Positions 1 through 9,067 of a stretch of 54,950 nucleotides of DNA are shown piece after piece. Each line of letters begins with the position of its first letter. Positions within the stretch are counted from its first letter, which is position 1. The translations under genes and the position numbers were made by a program. Under the pieces are notes generated by a model. That model was not told the DNA's origin. It did no database searches and was given only the letters and a program-made list of their open reading frames with translations. The DNA comes from an uncultured Acetatifactor sp. (GTDB taxonomy: Bacteria > Bacillota > Clostridia > Lachnospirales > Lachnospiraceae). The stretch lies in the NCBI RefSeq assembly GCF_910585425.1, contig NZ_CAJUCP010000038.1:1-54950 (forward strand). The letters are read 5' to 3'.

Positions 1-59
1 AATTCTGTGTTCAAAGGGGCTTGGGGAATCCCCAACAAGCAGCGCCAGGAGCCGTATGG

Positions 60-440
60 CTATCCTGGGGCATTGCTTGCCGTTATAAGATTAGACACAT
101 AAGAAAAAACTAAACGGCAGTAGCCATCTGGCGCCTGCCGCCATTTTCCTTGGTTCATCCGTGCTATAAGACCAAGCAATATAATTAAATCATCATCTGA
201 TAATGTCTTGATGCCATCTAATGCCTTTCTGACAAGCTGTGGAGTGTTTTCGGTAGTGTCCCAAAATTGCAGGGGCGTTATTTCAAAATATTCGCAAATA
301 TTTAAGGATTGCTTCATGGAAGGCAATGCCCAGCCGGAGGAAATAGCCTGGATGTAGCCGATGCTCGGAATCTGCGTTCTGGGACAATGCAATGTGTTCG
401 ATATGCACGGAAGAACGATGTTCCAGTAGTCCTGATTCAC
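60..440 (-). CDS. XRE-like helix-turn-helix protein, probably degraded
   Basis: The 126-residue product has a middle part (about residues 25-60, around SIGYIQAISSGWALPSMKQ and ICEYFEITPLQFW) that resembles the second half of Cro/C1-type HTH domains, where the recognition helix is followed by an 'xICxxFxITxxQFF' segment. A C-terminal helical tail contains LSDDDLIILLGLIARM. The first 25 residues do not resemble the usual first HTH helix, so the true N-terminus is probably missing or frameshifted. It lies next to a decayed transposase on the same strand. I infer a remnant DNA-binding regulator of a mobile element; regulatory activity is doubtful. Confidence 0.45.
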   Translation of the reverse strand: MNQDYWNIVLPCISNTLHCPRTQIPSIGYIQAISSGWALPSMKQSLNICEYFEITPLQFWDTTENTPQLVRKALDGIKTLSDDDLIILLGLIARMNQGKWRQAPDGYCRLVFSYVSNLITASNAPG

Positions 441-466
441 CCAGACACAGCCAATATAATTTGTGA

Positions 467-1010
467 TTATCCCATTAAGTCAACATAGCCCAAGATATTG
501 GAAGCAGCTACAGCACAGACAAGCCTGGGGAATATCTGATCAGGCCAGAAACGACGGATGAATCGGAAAGAAAACTCGTCAAAGTAGCTTTGCAGATGCT
601 TTTTGCCCAGGCCATGGCAGGTTCCCAGGAGAAAGGTCTTCACATTGGAAATCAAGGTGTGCACCCAGCGCAGGGCACTGCTGTCTTTATCAAAGACCTG
701 GTAATGGTGGGTATATCCCTCACGCAGCGCGGTACGAAAGGCTCTGAGGGCATCATTGTGGATCTCGCTGCTAGGGCGAACAGTACACTGGGCAGCGGTA
801 TTTTTTGCTGCTGCATTCAGATTGGATATCTGTATTTTGAAAAGGCGGGAACGCCCCTGGTCAGTGAGGGACACCATAGCCAGTTCCTCCACATTTAGGG
901 CAGACGAAACCGTCCGGCCAACGCTGTTCAAACAAATATACCTCGCACGCTTCCTCCGTCTGGAATCGCTGCCGAAACTCTTTGAAGCTAATCCCTTTTT
1001 GCTGGCTCAT
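467..1010 (-). pseudogene. IS1595-family (ISXO2-like) transposase remnant
   Basis: From an ATG at 1010 (minus strand) one frame encodes an N-terminal zinc-ribbon start, MSQQKGISFKEFRQRF then WPDGFVCPKCGG, and then stops. A second frame, to 467, encodes the C-terminal part of an ISXO2-like DDE transposase, including TCHGLGKKHLQSYFDEFSFR, which matches the conserved 'yHgvskkHLqrYldEFcFRfNrR' end. The rest of the zinc ribbon and the first part of the catalytic domain are absent, and the two parts are in different frames. An internal deletion plus frameshift has therefore inactivated it. I did not find clear terminal inverted repeats. Confidence 0.7.
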
Positions 1011-1376
1011 CCTTGCCGCCACCCCTCCTTGGTGCGGCTATCCTATCATTTCTTCTGTCCCATCGCCCGGTACTATATCTTGCGCCTTGTTGACTTATCG
1101 CGATAACCACGATATAATTTATCCAATATACTCCAGCAAGAGCACCAGGTGTGGCTTCATTGGCCCTATACCCGGTGCAAAGCCAAGCATTTAGGGCAAT
1201 TCACTCATATCCCAACTAATAGATTGTTCTTACTTAAAGATTTATGCTCTTACTAAAAAAAGAGGAAACTTGATTAAACAGTGGGTATCGGTTTGTCCAG
1301 ACAGTAAAGGTGATCCCGACTTTACACAAATTTTATAGTTCTTCATATACACTCAATGTAGAAACGAGGTGGTCCG
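1011..1376. other. Non-coding stretch upstream of the two-component system
   Basis: I see no convincing gene here. The left part probably belongs to the decayed IS element. The right part must carry the promoter of the response regulator. A TTTACA at 1321-1326 and a TATACA at 1346-1351 are a possible but poorly spaced pair (19 bp). Confidence 0.35.
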
Positions 1377-2057
1377 ATGAAAATTTTGATTGTAGAAGAT
1401 GAAGAAAAGCTGCGTAATTCCCTTGCAGAAGGGCTACGTTTGAAAGGATATGCTATTGATGTAGCGGAAGATGGAGAGAGTGCAGATGAAAAGGCCTTTT
1501 ATGAAAGATATGATCTCATCATTCTGGACCTGAATTTGCCCAAGCTAGATGGGTTTTCTGTGCTCGAAAATTTTCGTAAGGAAAATTTGGATGTACCTGT
1601 GTTGATTCTGTCTGCCCGTGATGGGATTGAAGACAAGGTAAAAGGGCTGGATTTGGGAGCCAACGACTACCTGACGAAACCTTTTCATTTTGCGGAGTTA
1701 GAGGCTCGTGTACGCTCACTGCTACGTAGGAAAACAGTGATTGAAAACACTGTTTTGTCCAGTGGGTCCCTTTGCTTTGATACCGCATCCAGAATCGCAA
1801 CCGCAGCGGGACATCCAGTTTCTCTGACCACGAAAGAAAACGCCCTATTGGAGTATCTGCTGCTGCATAAGGGACGAGTAATCAAGTTAGAAGAACTGAT
1901 TGAACACATATGGGACAGTAATGCTGACACCTTTTCTAATTCAGTTCGAGTCCATATGTCCTCCCTGCGTCGGAAGTTAAAAGCACAGTTGGGATATGAC
2001 CCTGTCTGTAACATCATCGGCGAAGGTTATGTGATTCGTGAGGGAGGAAGCGCATGA
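1377..2057 (+). CDS. OmpR-family response regulator (module 1)
   Basis: This is a 226-residue cytoplasmic transcription factor. The receiver domain (residues 1-118) begins MKILIVEDEEKLR with the acidic pocket at E8/D9/E10, the predicted phospho-acceptor D51 in LDLNLPKLDGF, and the conserved K of LTKPF. The winged-helix domain occupies about 128-222 (LTTKENALLEYLLLHKG, then VRVHMSSLRRKL). The start is supported by GAGGTGG upstream. It overlaps the kinase gene by 4 bp. It probably controls the TlpA/ABC operon downstream, by analogy with BceR/VanR-like systems; the target is inferred. Confidence 0.93.
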   Translation: MKILIVEDEEKLRNSLAEGLRLKGYAIDVAEDGESADEKAFYERYDLIILDLNLPKLDGFSVLENFRKENLDVPVLILSARDGIEDKVKGLDLGANDYLTKPFHFAELEARVRSLLRRKTVIENTVLSSGSLCFDTASRIATAAGHPVSLTTKENALLEYLLLHKGRVIKLEELIEHIWDSNADTFSNSVRVHMSSLRRKLKAQLGYDPVCNIIGEGYVIREGGSA

Positions 2058-3175
2058 AAAGAAGTATCCCGTTAAAGCTAAAATTGACTGCTATTTCAGT
2101 ATGTATTTTAACTGCTATGTGTGTGGCGTTTGCAATCTCTACTATTTACTCAACCAATGGACTGGTTCAGGCCACCATTACTACGCCGGCGATCTCTGTT
2201 GATGAAAGTATGCCGGCGATTTCTGTTGACGAAAGTATGCTGGCAATCACATCGGAGCCCTCTGCTGCAGTCACGGAAGCTCTCTGGCAATTTAGGGGAA
2301 CAACCGTGTTGGTCATGCTCTGCCTAATTGCGATAGGTTCTGCTTTAACCTATCTGTTTGCTTCCAGAACACTTAAGCCATTGGAAGACCTTACAGAGAG
2401 AGTTCAACATATTGACATTCACAATCTGGATGAGGGTGTCTCAATTCCACAAACAAAAGATGAAGCTGCAAAGTTGGCTCAGGCATTTCAAAATATGACC
2501 GAGAAACTTAATCTGTCCTATCAGGTACAAAAAAATTTTTCTGCTAATGCTGCCCATGAATTACGTACCCCTCTCGCTGCGATTCAAACCCAGTTGGATG
2601 TATTTCAAATGAAGCCAGATCGAAATGCTGAGGAATATACAAATTTACTGCAAAGTATTGGAGAAAGCACAGAGCGTCTTTCCAATCTGGTAAAAGATCT
2701 ACTCACATTTACCAACGAACAAGGGATAGGGAAAAAGGAACCAGTAGAGTTGAAACCTTTGCTTGAAGAAACGGTTTTTGAACTTGAGGAATATGCCGCT
2801 ACTAAACACATTGAAATTACAATTTCTGGCAAAGGAACAGTGTTAGGCGATGACAGTTTGTTGCAGCGAGCGTTTTTTAATCTGATCTCCAATGCAATCC
2901 GCTACAATGTAGATTGCGGCTCCATTTTCATCGAAATAACAGATGATCAGGTAACTATTGCAGATACCGGTATCGGTATCCCTGATGAGGCTAAGTCTCA
3001 TATTTTTGACACGTTTTTCTGTGTAGACAAGTCTCGCAGTCGAGAACTGGGTGGCAGTGGGCTTGGGCTGGCCATTGTAAAAAGTATTATTGAAAAGCAT
3101 AATGGATACATTTATGTGAAAAACAATCAGCCTCAAGGCAGTATATTTATCGTAGGCTTTAATAGTAACATATAA
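2054..3175 (+). CDS. Sensor histidine kinase with a repeat in its sensor loop (module 1)
   Basis: The 373-residue membrane kinase has a TM helix at about 10-32, a short extracellular loop, a second TM at about 83-103, and a HAMP-like linker. The dimerisation helix carries the phospho-accepting H168 (AAHELRTPL). The ATPase domain has an N-box (FFNLISNAIRYN), DTGIGIP and GGSGLGLAI. The outer loop contains two exact copies of the 9-residue unit PAISVDESM plus a partial third. Its gene overlaps the response regulator gene (ATGA-type). A terminator follows, so the pair forms its own transcription unit ahead of the TlpA operon. Confidence 0.93.
   Translation: MKRSIPLKLKLTAISVCILTAMCVAFAISTIYSTNGLVQATITTPAISVDESMPAISVDESMLAITSEPSAAVTEALWQFRGTTVLVMLCLIAIGSALTYLFASRTLKPLEDLTERVQHIDIHNLDEGVSIPQTKDEAAKLAQAFQNMTEKLNLSYQVQKNFSANAAHELRTPLAAIQTQLDVFQMKPDRNAEEYTNLLQSIGESTERLSNLVKDLLTFTNEQGIGKKEPVELKPLLEETVFELEEYAATKHIEITISGKGTVLGDDSLLQRAFFNLISNAIRYNVDCGSIFIEITDDQVTIADTGIGIPDEAKSHIFDTFFCVDKSRSRELGGSGLGLAIVKSIIEKHNGYIYVKNNQPQGSIFIVGFNSNI
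2186..2251 (+). repeat. 27-bp tandem repeat in the kinase sensor loop
   Basis: Units at 2186-2212 and 2213-2239 differ at two third-codon positions and encode PAISVDESM twice. A partial third unit (2240-2251) begins LAI. The repeat is in frame and lies between the two membrane helices. Confidence 0.85.
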
Positions 3176-3219
3176 AGAAAAGGATAGAATTGCACTACAA
3201 AGGAAATATCTAATGAGAC

Positions 3220-3256
3220 AGGACGCCGGAAGAATTTCTTCCGGTGTCCTCTTTAT
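3220..3256 (+). terminator. Rho-independent terminator after the module 1 kinase
   Basis: The 13-bp stem AGGACGCCGGAAG/CTTCCGGTGTCCT has one G-U pair, an AATTT loop and a short T-rich tail (CTTTAT). It separates the two-component genes from the TlpA operon. Confidence 0.75.
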
Positions 3257-3330
3257 ATGGATTTTATATCAGCCGCGCTATACTCCTTATGTAATGTAAC
3301 TACTACAACAAAGAAAGGATGGTATTTAAG

Positions 3331-3957
3331 ATGAAGAAAATGATTTTAGTATTTTTGATGCTGGTGATGGCACTTAGCTTAGCCTCTTGTGGAAAGTCCG
3401 ACACAAACGGAGGGGCTTCAACCACCGCCGCTGAGGCGCAGCAGGGGTCCTCCACATCAGAACAGAACGGGGCTGCGCCTGTTCCTTTGGGCGATTTCTC
3501 CGCACAGGATTGTGATGGCAATGCTGTTTCTAAAGATATTTTTGCAGATTACGATTTGACCATGGTTAATCTTTGGACAACTACTTGCAGCTATTGCATT
3601 GAGGAAATGCCTATCTTGAATGAACTGAGAAAGGAATTTCAGGATGACGGTGTTCGCTTCAACATCATCAGTGTTTGCATGGATGTTGGAAATACCAATG
3701 AGATCAATGAGGACAGCCTGAAAAAAGCAAAGGAAATCATTAAAACCGCAGGAGTAGAGTATCCTACCCTGATTCCGGACAGCGTGCTTCTGGAAGGTCG
3801 TTTGAAGGGTATTCAGGCATTTCCGGAAAGTTTCTTTGTAGACAGCGAAGGAAATGTGGTCAGTGAGCCTTATGTTGGTGCAATGCCCAAGAATCACTGG
3901 CGTGTCACAATGAAGAACGAAATTGAGAAGAGTACTCAGAAAGGGAACGAGGAATAA
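3331..3957 (+). CDS. TlpA-like thiol-disulfide lipoprotein
   Basis: The 208-residue product is a predicted lipoprotein: MKKM, a hydrophobic stretch, then the lipobox LASC with the lipidated Cys at about 20, and a Ser/Thr/Ala-rich linker. The rest is a thioredoxin-fold TlpA/ResA/AhpC-TSA domain with active site CSYC in NLWTTTCSYCIEEMP and a cis-Pro region near FPESFF. I chose the ATG at 3331 because the signal peptide then starts cleanly; an ATG at 3319 is possible. It is first in an operon with two ABC genes, a CD1871A-type protein and a polyferredoxin. I infer an outward-facing dithiol reductase or oxidase fed with electrons by the polyferredoxin. Compare the paralogue at 33404. Confidence 0.88.
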   Translation: MKKMILVFLMLVMALSLASCGKSDTNGGASTTAAEAQQGSSTSEQNGAAPVPLGDFSAQDCDGNAVSKDIFADYDLTMVNLWTTTCSYCIEEMPILNELRKEFQDDGVRFNIISVCMDVGNTNEINEDSLKKAKEIIKTAGVEYPTLIPDSVLLEGRLKGIQAFPESFFVDSEGNVVSEPYVGAMPKNHWRVTMKNEIEKSTQKGNEE

Positions 3958-3960
3958 CCC

Positions 3961-5862
3961 ATGTTTGAATTAAAAAATATTACCAAAACATTCGGAGCCG
4001 AAGCAGCTCTGAAAAATGTGTCACTCTCCATTACCGGAGGGATGAACTACATCATCGGCGCATCCGGCAGCGGAAAAACAACATTGCTCCGCATTCTTTC
4101 TTCCATGGATAGACAGTATGAAGGCGAAGCGTTTTATTGTGGCAGAAATCTTAAAGAACTTTCTGACCAGGATCGCTCACAGTTCTATGCAACGGAACTT
4201 GGCTTTATTACCCAGGGGTTCCACTTGATGAACGAACTAACTGTTCGGGAAAACATTCTGGTTCCGTCCTATCTGAGCCGAAAGGATAGCGAAAAGCGTC
4301 TGAGTATGCTCTTAAAAAAGTTGGGGATTGAAAAACTGGCTGATCAGAAGGTTCGCACACTGTCAGGCGGACAGAAGCAGCGCGTAGCCATTGCCAGAGA
4401 ACTGATGAAAGATCCTCAGGTGCTGATTGCTGATGAGCCTACTGCTGCATTGGATGCCAAAACCGCCCATGAGATTGGGTCACTGCTGACGTCGATTGCC
4501 AAAGAGCGGACGGTCATAGTAGTGACACACGATATCTCTCTCATTCAAGGTAAATGCTCCGTTTTTGAGTTAGATAAAGGCGTGCTGATTAGATCGGACA
4601 AAGGTGACGGTTCCACGAAAGTAAATAGCCGCTCCACGGAGAATCTCCGCCTGACCATGCGCCCTGCTCTGCGGATGGCCGGAGTGGCCGGCAAGCGCCA
4701 GATGGGAAAACTTCTCTCTATCGTCCTTGCAATGGCGATTGCTGCTTCCTGTCTTGCTGTGAACTTCGGCGGTATGCTAAATGGAAGTAGCAGTGAAGCG
4801 TTTCAGGAGCTTTTAGAAAAGCAAGGCAACTCTGTTCTAAATCTTCTGCTTGTTCCTTCATTTACAAGTGGCGGCGAGGTAGGGAAGGAAAATCCTGGTG
4901 TTCCACAAGGCGTAGAGCAAGACATCAGCGGACTGCTGGAGGAATACCAAAATGATAGCCGTATTGAGGCTATCATCATGGATGCACCGATGGAAGATAT
5001 GGTTGTTACTGTAGATGGCAAGGACTTCATTATTGAAGAAAGCGGACAGTCCCCAAACTTTAATCAGATAATTGCCGGTCGCATCGCCGATAATAGGAAA
5101 AACGAAATCGTTCTGCCTGAAATCTTAGTGAAAAAAATGGGCTATACGAATGAAGAGATTCTCGGAAAAGAGTTTTCCTTTGTCGGTTCGGTCTATAACT
5201 GGGACAGTGGTAAACCGGTGGCGATGCCTGTTTCCTTTACTGCTAAGGTTTCTGGTATAGCAGATACCTCTTATGGTATTGAATTTGATGGAAAAGTTGA
5301 GCAGTTCGAGCACGAGGATTCCCTGTTTCCGTCATTGGCAATTATGAAAGATATTTATGCTCAGGCAGAGAAAGAAAATCCCAGTTTTAGTTTCACTATC
5401 CGTGCAGATTCTCCCGAGCATTTTTTGGAACTTTACGATGAATTGATGGCAAAGGGCATTGTGCCGCTGGGACAGGCTGAGTTGATTCGGGACATTATGG
5501 GACTAAAGGGAACTGCTCTGGTGCAGACTGGCCTTTCTTCCGCTTTGATTGTTATACTTTCCGTATTGGCTGCATTTTCCGTCTGCTTGGTTTGCGGCTT
5601 CATGCGCAGGAAGGAGTATGCTGTCTATCGTCTCTGTGGCTATACAAAAAGTGGTATCGTCTTGCTAACGCTGGTGGAATACACGGGAATGTTCTTGTTT
5701 ACCGGACTTTTAAGCATGATTGTGGCGCTATTGCTGAGTGTCCCCCTCTGGCTGGGATGCGCGCTTAGTTTTGGCGTGTCTGCCTTCTGCTTTGCAGAGA
5801 CTTGCCTTATTTCTACCTTGGTTAATCCCCTAACTGCCTTTAAAACAGGAGGACGCGGATGA
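3961..5862 (+). CDS. Fused ABC ATPase-FtsX/MacB-like permease, half-transporter A
   Basis: In this 633-residue protein, residues 1 to about 215 are an ABC ATPase with Walker A GASGSGKTT, signature LSGGQKQR, Walker B VLIADEP and D-loop AALD. The rest is an FtsX-type permease: one TM near 255-275, a large extracytoplasmic domain (about 280-520), and three C-terminal TMs from about 525. It starts 3 bp after the TlpA stop and overlaps the next ABC gene by 4 bp. Fused domain order and size are like MacB, but with only one FtsX unit. With half-transporter B it probably forms a heterodimer. The substrate is unknown; peptide antibiotic export or resistance is inferred from the adjacent two-component system. 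Confidence 0.88.
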   Translation: MFELKNITKTFGAEAALKNVSLSITGGMNYIIGASGSGKTTLLRILSSMDRQYEGEAFYCGRNLKELSDQDRSQFYATELGFITQGFHLMNELTVRENILVPSYLSRKDSEKRLSMLLKKLGIEKLADQKVRTLSGGQKQRVAIARELMKDPQVLIADEPTAALDAKTAHEIGSLLTSIAKERTVIVVTHDISLIQGKCSVFELDKGVLIRSDKGDGSTKVNSRSTENLRLTMRPALRMAGVAGKRQMGKLLSIVLAMAIAASCLAVNFGGMLNGSSSEAFQELLEKQGNSVLNLLLVPSFTSGGEVGKENPGVPQGVEQDISGLLEEYQNDSRIEAIIMDAPMEDMVVTVDGKDFIIEESGQSPNFNQIIAGRIADNRKNEIVLPEILVKKMGYTNEEILGKEFSFVGSVYNWDSGKPVAMPVSFTAKVSGIADTSYGIEFDGKVEQFEHEDSLFPSLAIMKDIYAQAEKENPSFSFTIRADSPEHFLELYDELMAKGIVPLGQAELIRDIMGLKGTALVQTGLSSALIVILSVLAAFSVCLVCGFMRRKEYAVYRLCGYTKSGIVLLTLVEYTGMFLFTGLLSMIVALLLSVPLWLGCALSFGVSAFCFAETCLISTLVNPLTAFKTGGRG

Positions 5863-7655
5863 TTGAACTGAACAATATTTCAAAAAAATATGGGGATCAA
5901 ATCGTGCTGGATGGATTTTCCTACACATTTGGAGAGAACGGCATTACCTGCCTGTTGGGTGCATCCGGATCGGGAAAAAGTACGCTGTTTAACCTTCTCG
6001 CGGGATTTGATCGAGAATACAACGGAAAAATTCTGGTGGATGGGCAAGCGCTTTCGGAACTGTCGGATGAAGATCTTTGCGAGTACCGCAAGCATACCAT
6101 CGGTTTTGTGTTTCAGGAGTATCATCTGCTCACAGGCTATACAGTGTTAGAAAATATCCTGTTAGCCGCTGAACTGGCCTGTCAGGATAACGCCAAAAAT
6201 AGAGAATGGGCTCTCTCTCTGTTGCGTCGTCTTAATATTGAAGAAAAGGCAAACGAGAAAATAGAAAACCTTTCCGGTGGGCAAAAGCAACGTGTGGCTA
6301 TTGCGCGGGCGTTGGCTGGAAATCCCCAGGTGATTCTGGCCGACGAACCGACCGGAGCCCTTGACCGCAAAACCGCGGATGAGATTATGGCAATTCTTTC
6401 GGAGATTGCAAAACAAAGCCCGGTCTTGATTATCACTCATGACCGTAAAATCTGTGATTATGCAGATGAAGTTGTCACCATAGAAGAGGGTAAATGCAAA
6501 GTATGGGAAGAGACGAAGAAACAGACAGTTACAGTTTTAACGCAAAAGAAAAAACTTCCTGATGTGCCCGTTTCTATGTCCAAGAGAGCATCGCACAACT
6601 TCAAGACGCATTTTAAGCGATTTTTTGGAATTTCTCTCGCAGTAACGATTGCAGTATGCGCGGTACTTATGTCATTCTCTTCACAAAATATAATAGAAGA
6701 AAAAATCAATCACTTTAAGGAAAAAAATACCGCGTTCTCCTGGGGACAGATTTTACTGGAGGAAAATGACACGGTAGAGGGGGTACTTTCACTGCTTGAA
6801 CAATCTCCGGATATCCAGCAGTACTATGTACAGTATCCAGTCCCAGAGTGCAAAATAGAATTTGGAGGACACAGCCTTTCTGTTCCGCCAAAACAATTTG
6901 GTAGTATTTCCAACGAGTCCATGAACATCGGTGTCATGCCAAGAGATGGGGAGATTGCTATTACGCCATCCCTTGCCAAACAGTTTGCACAGGATATTCG
7001 TATGCTGATTGGAAAAGAAATAGTCTTCTCCTGTGGTAATTTTTCAAGGAAACTGAAAATCAGCGGCATTTACAGTGGCAGTTTTGATGACTATTACCTG
7101 GATGCAAAAACGGAACGGGAGTTCTATGAAACTTTGGAAGGGGATGGGCCCCCTGTATCGGTGGCTTATCAGGTCAACGGCTTTGACGAAGTTCTGGAAG
7201 TGGTTGCTCAGCTTACAGGGCAGGGAACCGTCCCTATTACAGCTGCCAAACAGGTGGAAAGTTTGAAAGAGATCTTTATGCAGCTGCAAACGATGTTTAT
7301 TCTTGTATCAGCCTTCATTGTTGTGATTGCACTTACCATCAGTGGGATGCTGCTGATGAAACTGGCTCGTATGCGCTCAGGTGAAATAGGACTCCTGATG
7401 GCACTCGGATATCATCGTGGACAGATTCAAAAGATGCTTCTTTGGGAAAGCCTGCTGCTGTCGTCTCTTTCCGCCTTGACAACCACATTGTTTGCGCTCC
7501 TTCTCACCACCCTGTCAGGGATTCTGCCAGTTCATATTGCCCCGCTTCAGTTTGCTGGGAGCATTTGCGGAACCGTCCTTCTGGTATGGTTTATTACTGC
7601 CATAGCCAACGCAAAATTACTGCGAACAGACCCTGCAAAAGCGTTGAGGGAATGA
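5859..7655 (+). CDS. Fused ABC ATPase-FtsX/MacB-like permease, half-transporter B
   Basis: This 598-residue protein is built like the preceding one. The N-terminal ATPase has GASGSGKST, LSGGQKQR, VILADEP and GALD. It is followed by a TM near 255-275, an extracytoplasmic region and three C-terminal TM helices ending in an 'ADPAKALRE'-like FtsX tail (LRTDPAKALRE). The ATG overlaps the upstream stop, indicating translational coupling. The near-equal size and matching order suggest the two proteins form an asymmetric pair. A 22-bp gap with AAGGAGGAAA leads to the CD1871A gene, so ABC and redox genes are in one operon. Confidence 0.88.
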   Translation: MIELNNISKKYGDQIVLDGFSYTFGENGITCLLGASGSGKSTLFNLLAGFDREYNGKILVDGQALSELSDEDLCEYRKHTIGFVFQEYHLLTGYTVLENILLAAELACQDNAKNREWALSLLRRLNIEEKANEKIENLSGGQKQRVAIARALAGNPQVILADEPTGALDRKTADEIMAILSEIAKQSPVLIITHDRKICDYADEVVTIEEGKCKVWEETKKQTVTVLTQKKKLPDVPVSMSKRASHNFKTHFKRFFGISLAVTIAVCAVLMSFSSQNIIEEKINHFKEKNTAFSWGQILLEENDTVEGVLSLLEQSPDIQQYYVQYPVPECKIEFGGHSLSVPPKQFGSISNESMNIGVMPRDGEIAITPSLAKQFAQDIRMLIGKEIVFSCGNFSRKLKISGIYSGSFDDYYLDAKTEREFYETLEGDGPPVSVAYQVNGFDEVLEVVAQLTGQGTVPITAAKQVESLKEIFMQLQTMFILVSAFIVVIALTISGMLLMKLARMRSGEIGLLMALGYHRGQIQKMLLWESLLLSSLSALTTTLFALLLTTLSGILPVHIAPLQFAGSICGTVLLVWFITAIANAKLLRTDPAKALRE

Positions 7656-7677
7656 GTGACATCAAGGAGGAAACCCA

Positions 7678-7833
7678 ATGAAGCAAAAAAATATCTTTCA
7701 TTCCAACTGGGTCACGGTATTGCTGCTAGTCATCGGTGTTATATTTCTGAGTCTTGGAATCTGGCGGGAGGAGCATGCTATCGTCATGAGCAAGGCCATC
7801 AATATTTGTTTGGAGTGTATTGGAATTGGATAA
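7678..7833 (+). CDS. CD1871A-family CXXC mini-protein
   Basis: This 51-residue membrane protein has a single TM helix (about 11-29, WVTVLLLVIGVIFLSLGIW). It ends in the conserved tail AINICLECIGIG, whose CLEC is a CXXC. I recognise this tail as the hallmark of the CD1871A family seen beside TlpA and polyferredoxin genes in Clostridia; its biochemical role is not established. A strong AAGGAGG precedes the ATG. The last codons overlap the start of the polyferredoxin gene. The CXXC lies at the extreme C-terminus after the TM, so it could pass electrons between the polyferredoxin and TlpA across the membrane (inference). Confidence 0.85.
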   Translation: MKQKNIFHSNWVTVLLLVIGVIFLSLGIWREEHAIVMSKAINICLECIGIG

Positions 7834-8713
7834 TCAAGTAAAGAAATCAGAACGATTCCGCCACTTTTTTCAAGTTTTATGGGCGGTTATCACCAATAGT
7901 TATCTCATCGGCTTTGTCCGAGGAAAAATATATCAAGGAAAGATAAAGAATATCTGTGTACCGGGCATGAACTGTTATTCTTGTCCTGGCGCTGTAGCAG
8001 CCTGTCCCATTGGTGCTTTGCAGGCTACTATTGGAAGCTACGAGTATAAGTTTGCTTTCTATGTTGCCGGTTTTATGATCTTGGTCGGTACGTTCATGGG
8101 CCGCTTCGTATGTGGGTGGCTGTGTCCATTTGGTTTAATCCAGGATCTGCTAAACAAAATCCCACTTCCTTCCAAGTTGAAGATCCATACATTTAAGGGC
8201 GACCGTCAGCTGCGCTGGCTGAAATACGGGATTCTTTTGGTGTTCGTGATTCTTCTTCCGCTGTATATCACTGATATGATTGGCCAGGGTTACCCTTGGT
8301 TCTGTAAGCTGATTTGTCCGGTCGGAACCTTGGAGGGCGGAATTCCCTTGGTGCTGCTAAATGATGCAATGCGAGCCACGGTAGGATGGCTGTATACTTG
8401 GAAAAATATCATTTTAATCGTAACCATTTTGGTGTCCATACTGATTTACCGGCCATTTTGTAAGTACATCTGCCCTTTAGGCGCAATTTATTCCTTGTTC
8501 AACTCAGTTTCTATTCTGCGCTACCGCGTGGATTCAGAAAAATGTGTCAACTGCGGTGCTTGTGCAAAAGCCTGCAAGATGGGGTGCGATCCGGTAAAGA
8601 ATGCCAACAGTCTAGAGTGTATTCGGTGTGGAAAATGCAAGAATATTTGTCCCACTCACGCTATCGGGTATTGGGCGTTTTCAAGATCTCTGCGTAAAAA
8701 AAATAAAACATAA
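7820..8713 (+). CDS. NapH/YccM-like membrane polyferredoxin (4Fe-4S)
   Basis: The 297-residue product is an integral membrane protein with several TM helices and many cysteine motifs: CYSCPGAVAACPIGAL, CGWLCPFGLIQ, CKLICPVGTLEG, CKYICPLGAIY. Two C-terminal ferredoxin clusters follow (CVNCGACAKACKMGCD and CIRCGKCKNICPTH). The family (NapH/NosR/YccM) moves electrons through the membrane. The start is a TTG inside the end of the CD1871A gene. The pairing with a TlpA lipoprotein and CXXC mini-protein suggests reducing power is sent outward to thiols. It is the last gene of the operon; a terminator follows. Confidence 0.88.
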   Translation: MELDNQVKKSERFRHFFQVLWAVITNSYLIGFVRGKIYQGKIKNICVPGMNCYSCPGAVAACPIGALQATIGSYEYKFAFYVAGFMILVGTFMGRFVCGWLCPFGLIQDLLNKIPLPSKLKIHTFKGDRQLRWLKYGILLVFVILLPLYITDMIGQGYPWFCKLICPVGTLEGGIPLVLLNDAMRATVGWLYTWKNIILIVTILVSILIYRPFCKYICPLGAIYSLFNSVSILRYRVDSEKCVNCGACAKACKMGCDPVKNANSLECIRCGKCKNICPTHAIGYWAFSRSLRKKNKT

Positions 8714-8733
8714 GGAGCATAAGACTGATTCAG

Positions 8734-8775
8734 GGAGCGAGAACGTGGATTACTGTTCCTACTCGCTCCTTTTCT
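8734..8775 (+). terminator. Terminator of the TlpA/ABC/polyferredoxin operon
   Basis: Arms GGAGCGAG (8734-8741) and CTCGCTCC (8762-8769) are followed by TTTTCTTTT. Confidence 0.8.
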
Positions 8776-8886
8776 TTTGAAAAGTTTTTTAGGAAAATTT
8801 CTATTACTTGCCAGAATGGGTAGATTTTCCTTGCGTTATCGGGGTATCACAATATAATACTTTTTGAACAATTGGAGGTGAGCAGC

Positions 8887-9060
8887 ATGGAAGAAATTAT
8901 AGCGATTCGGATTTCTGACCCGGGCGGAAGCGTATTTCGTTCCCTCATAGGGGTTATATAGAAAAAGAAAGTACAAATTCTTGATGCTGCTGACCTAGTG
9001 CCTTCCGTTCTGGGTTTGGATGATATCAGGATATTTTCAGAGTAGCGTCGGGAGATGAAG
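8887..9060 (+). pseudogene. Decayed copy of an orphan winged-helix regulator
   Basis: The frame from ATG 8887 reads MEEIIAIRISDPGGSVFRS, a stop, then KKKVQILDAADLVPSVLGLDDIRI, a second stop, then RRE. This matches the N-terminal part of the intact regulator starting at 9286 (MDQILIIHLTDSDGTIYQT, then TFGDVEIYPEQRR). The DNA-binding half is gone. A good Shine-Dalgarno (TTGGAGGTG) survives. It is a nonsense-mutated and truncated paralogue. Confidence 0.75.
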
Positions 9061-9067
9061 CAAGGTG

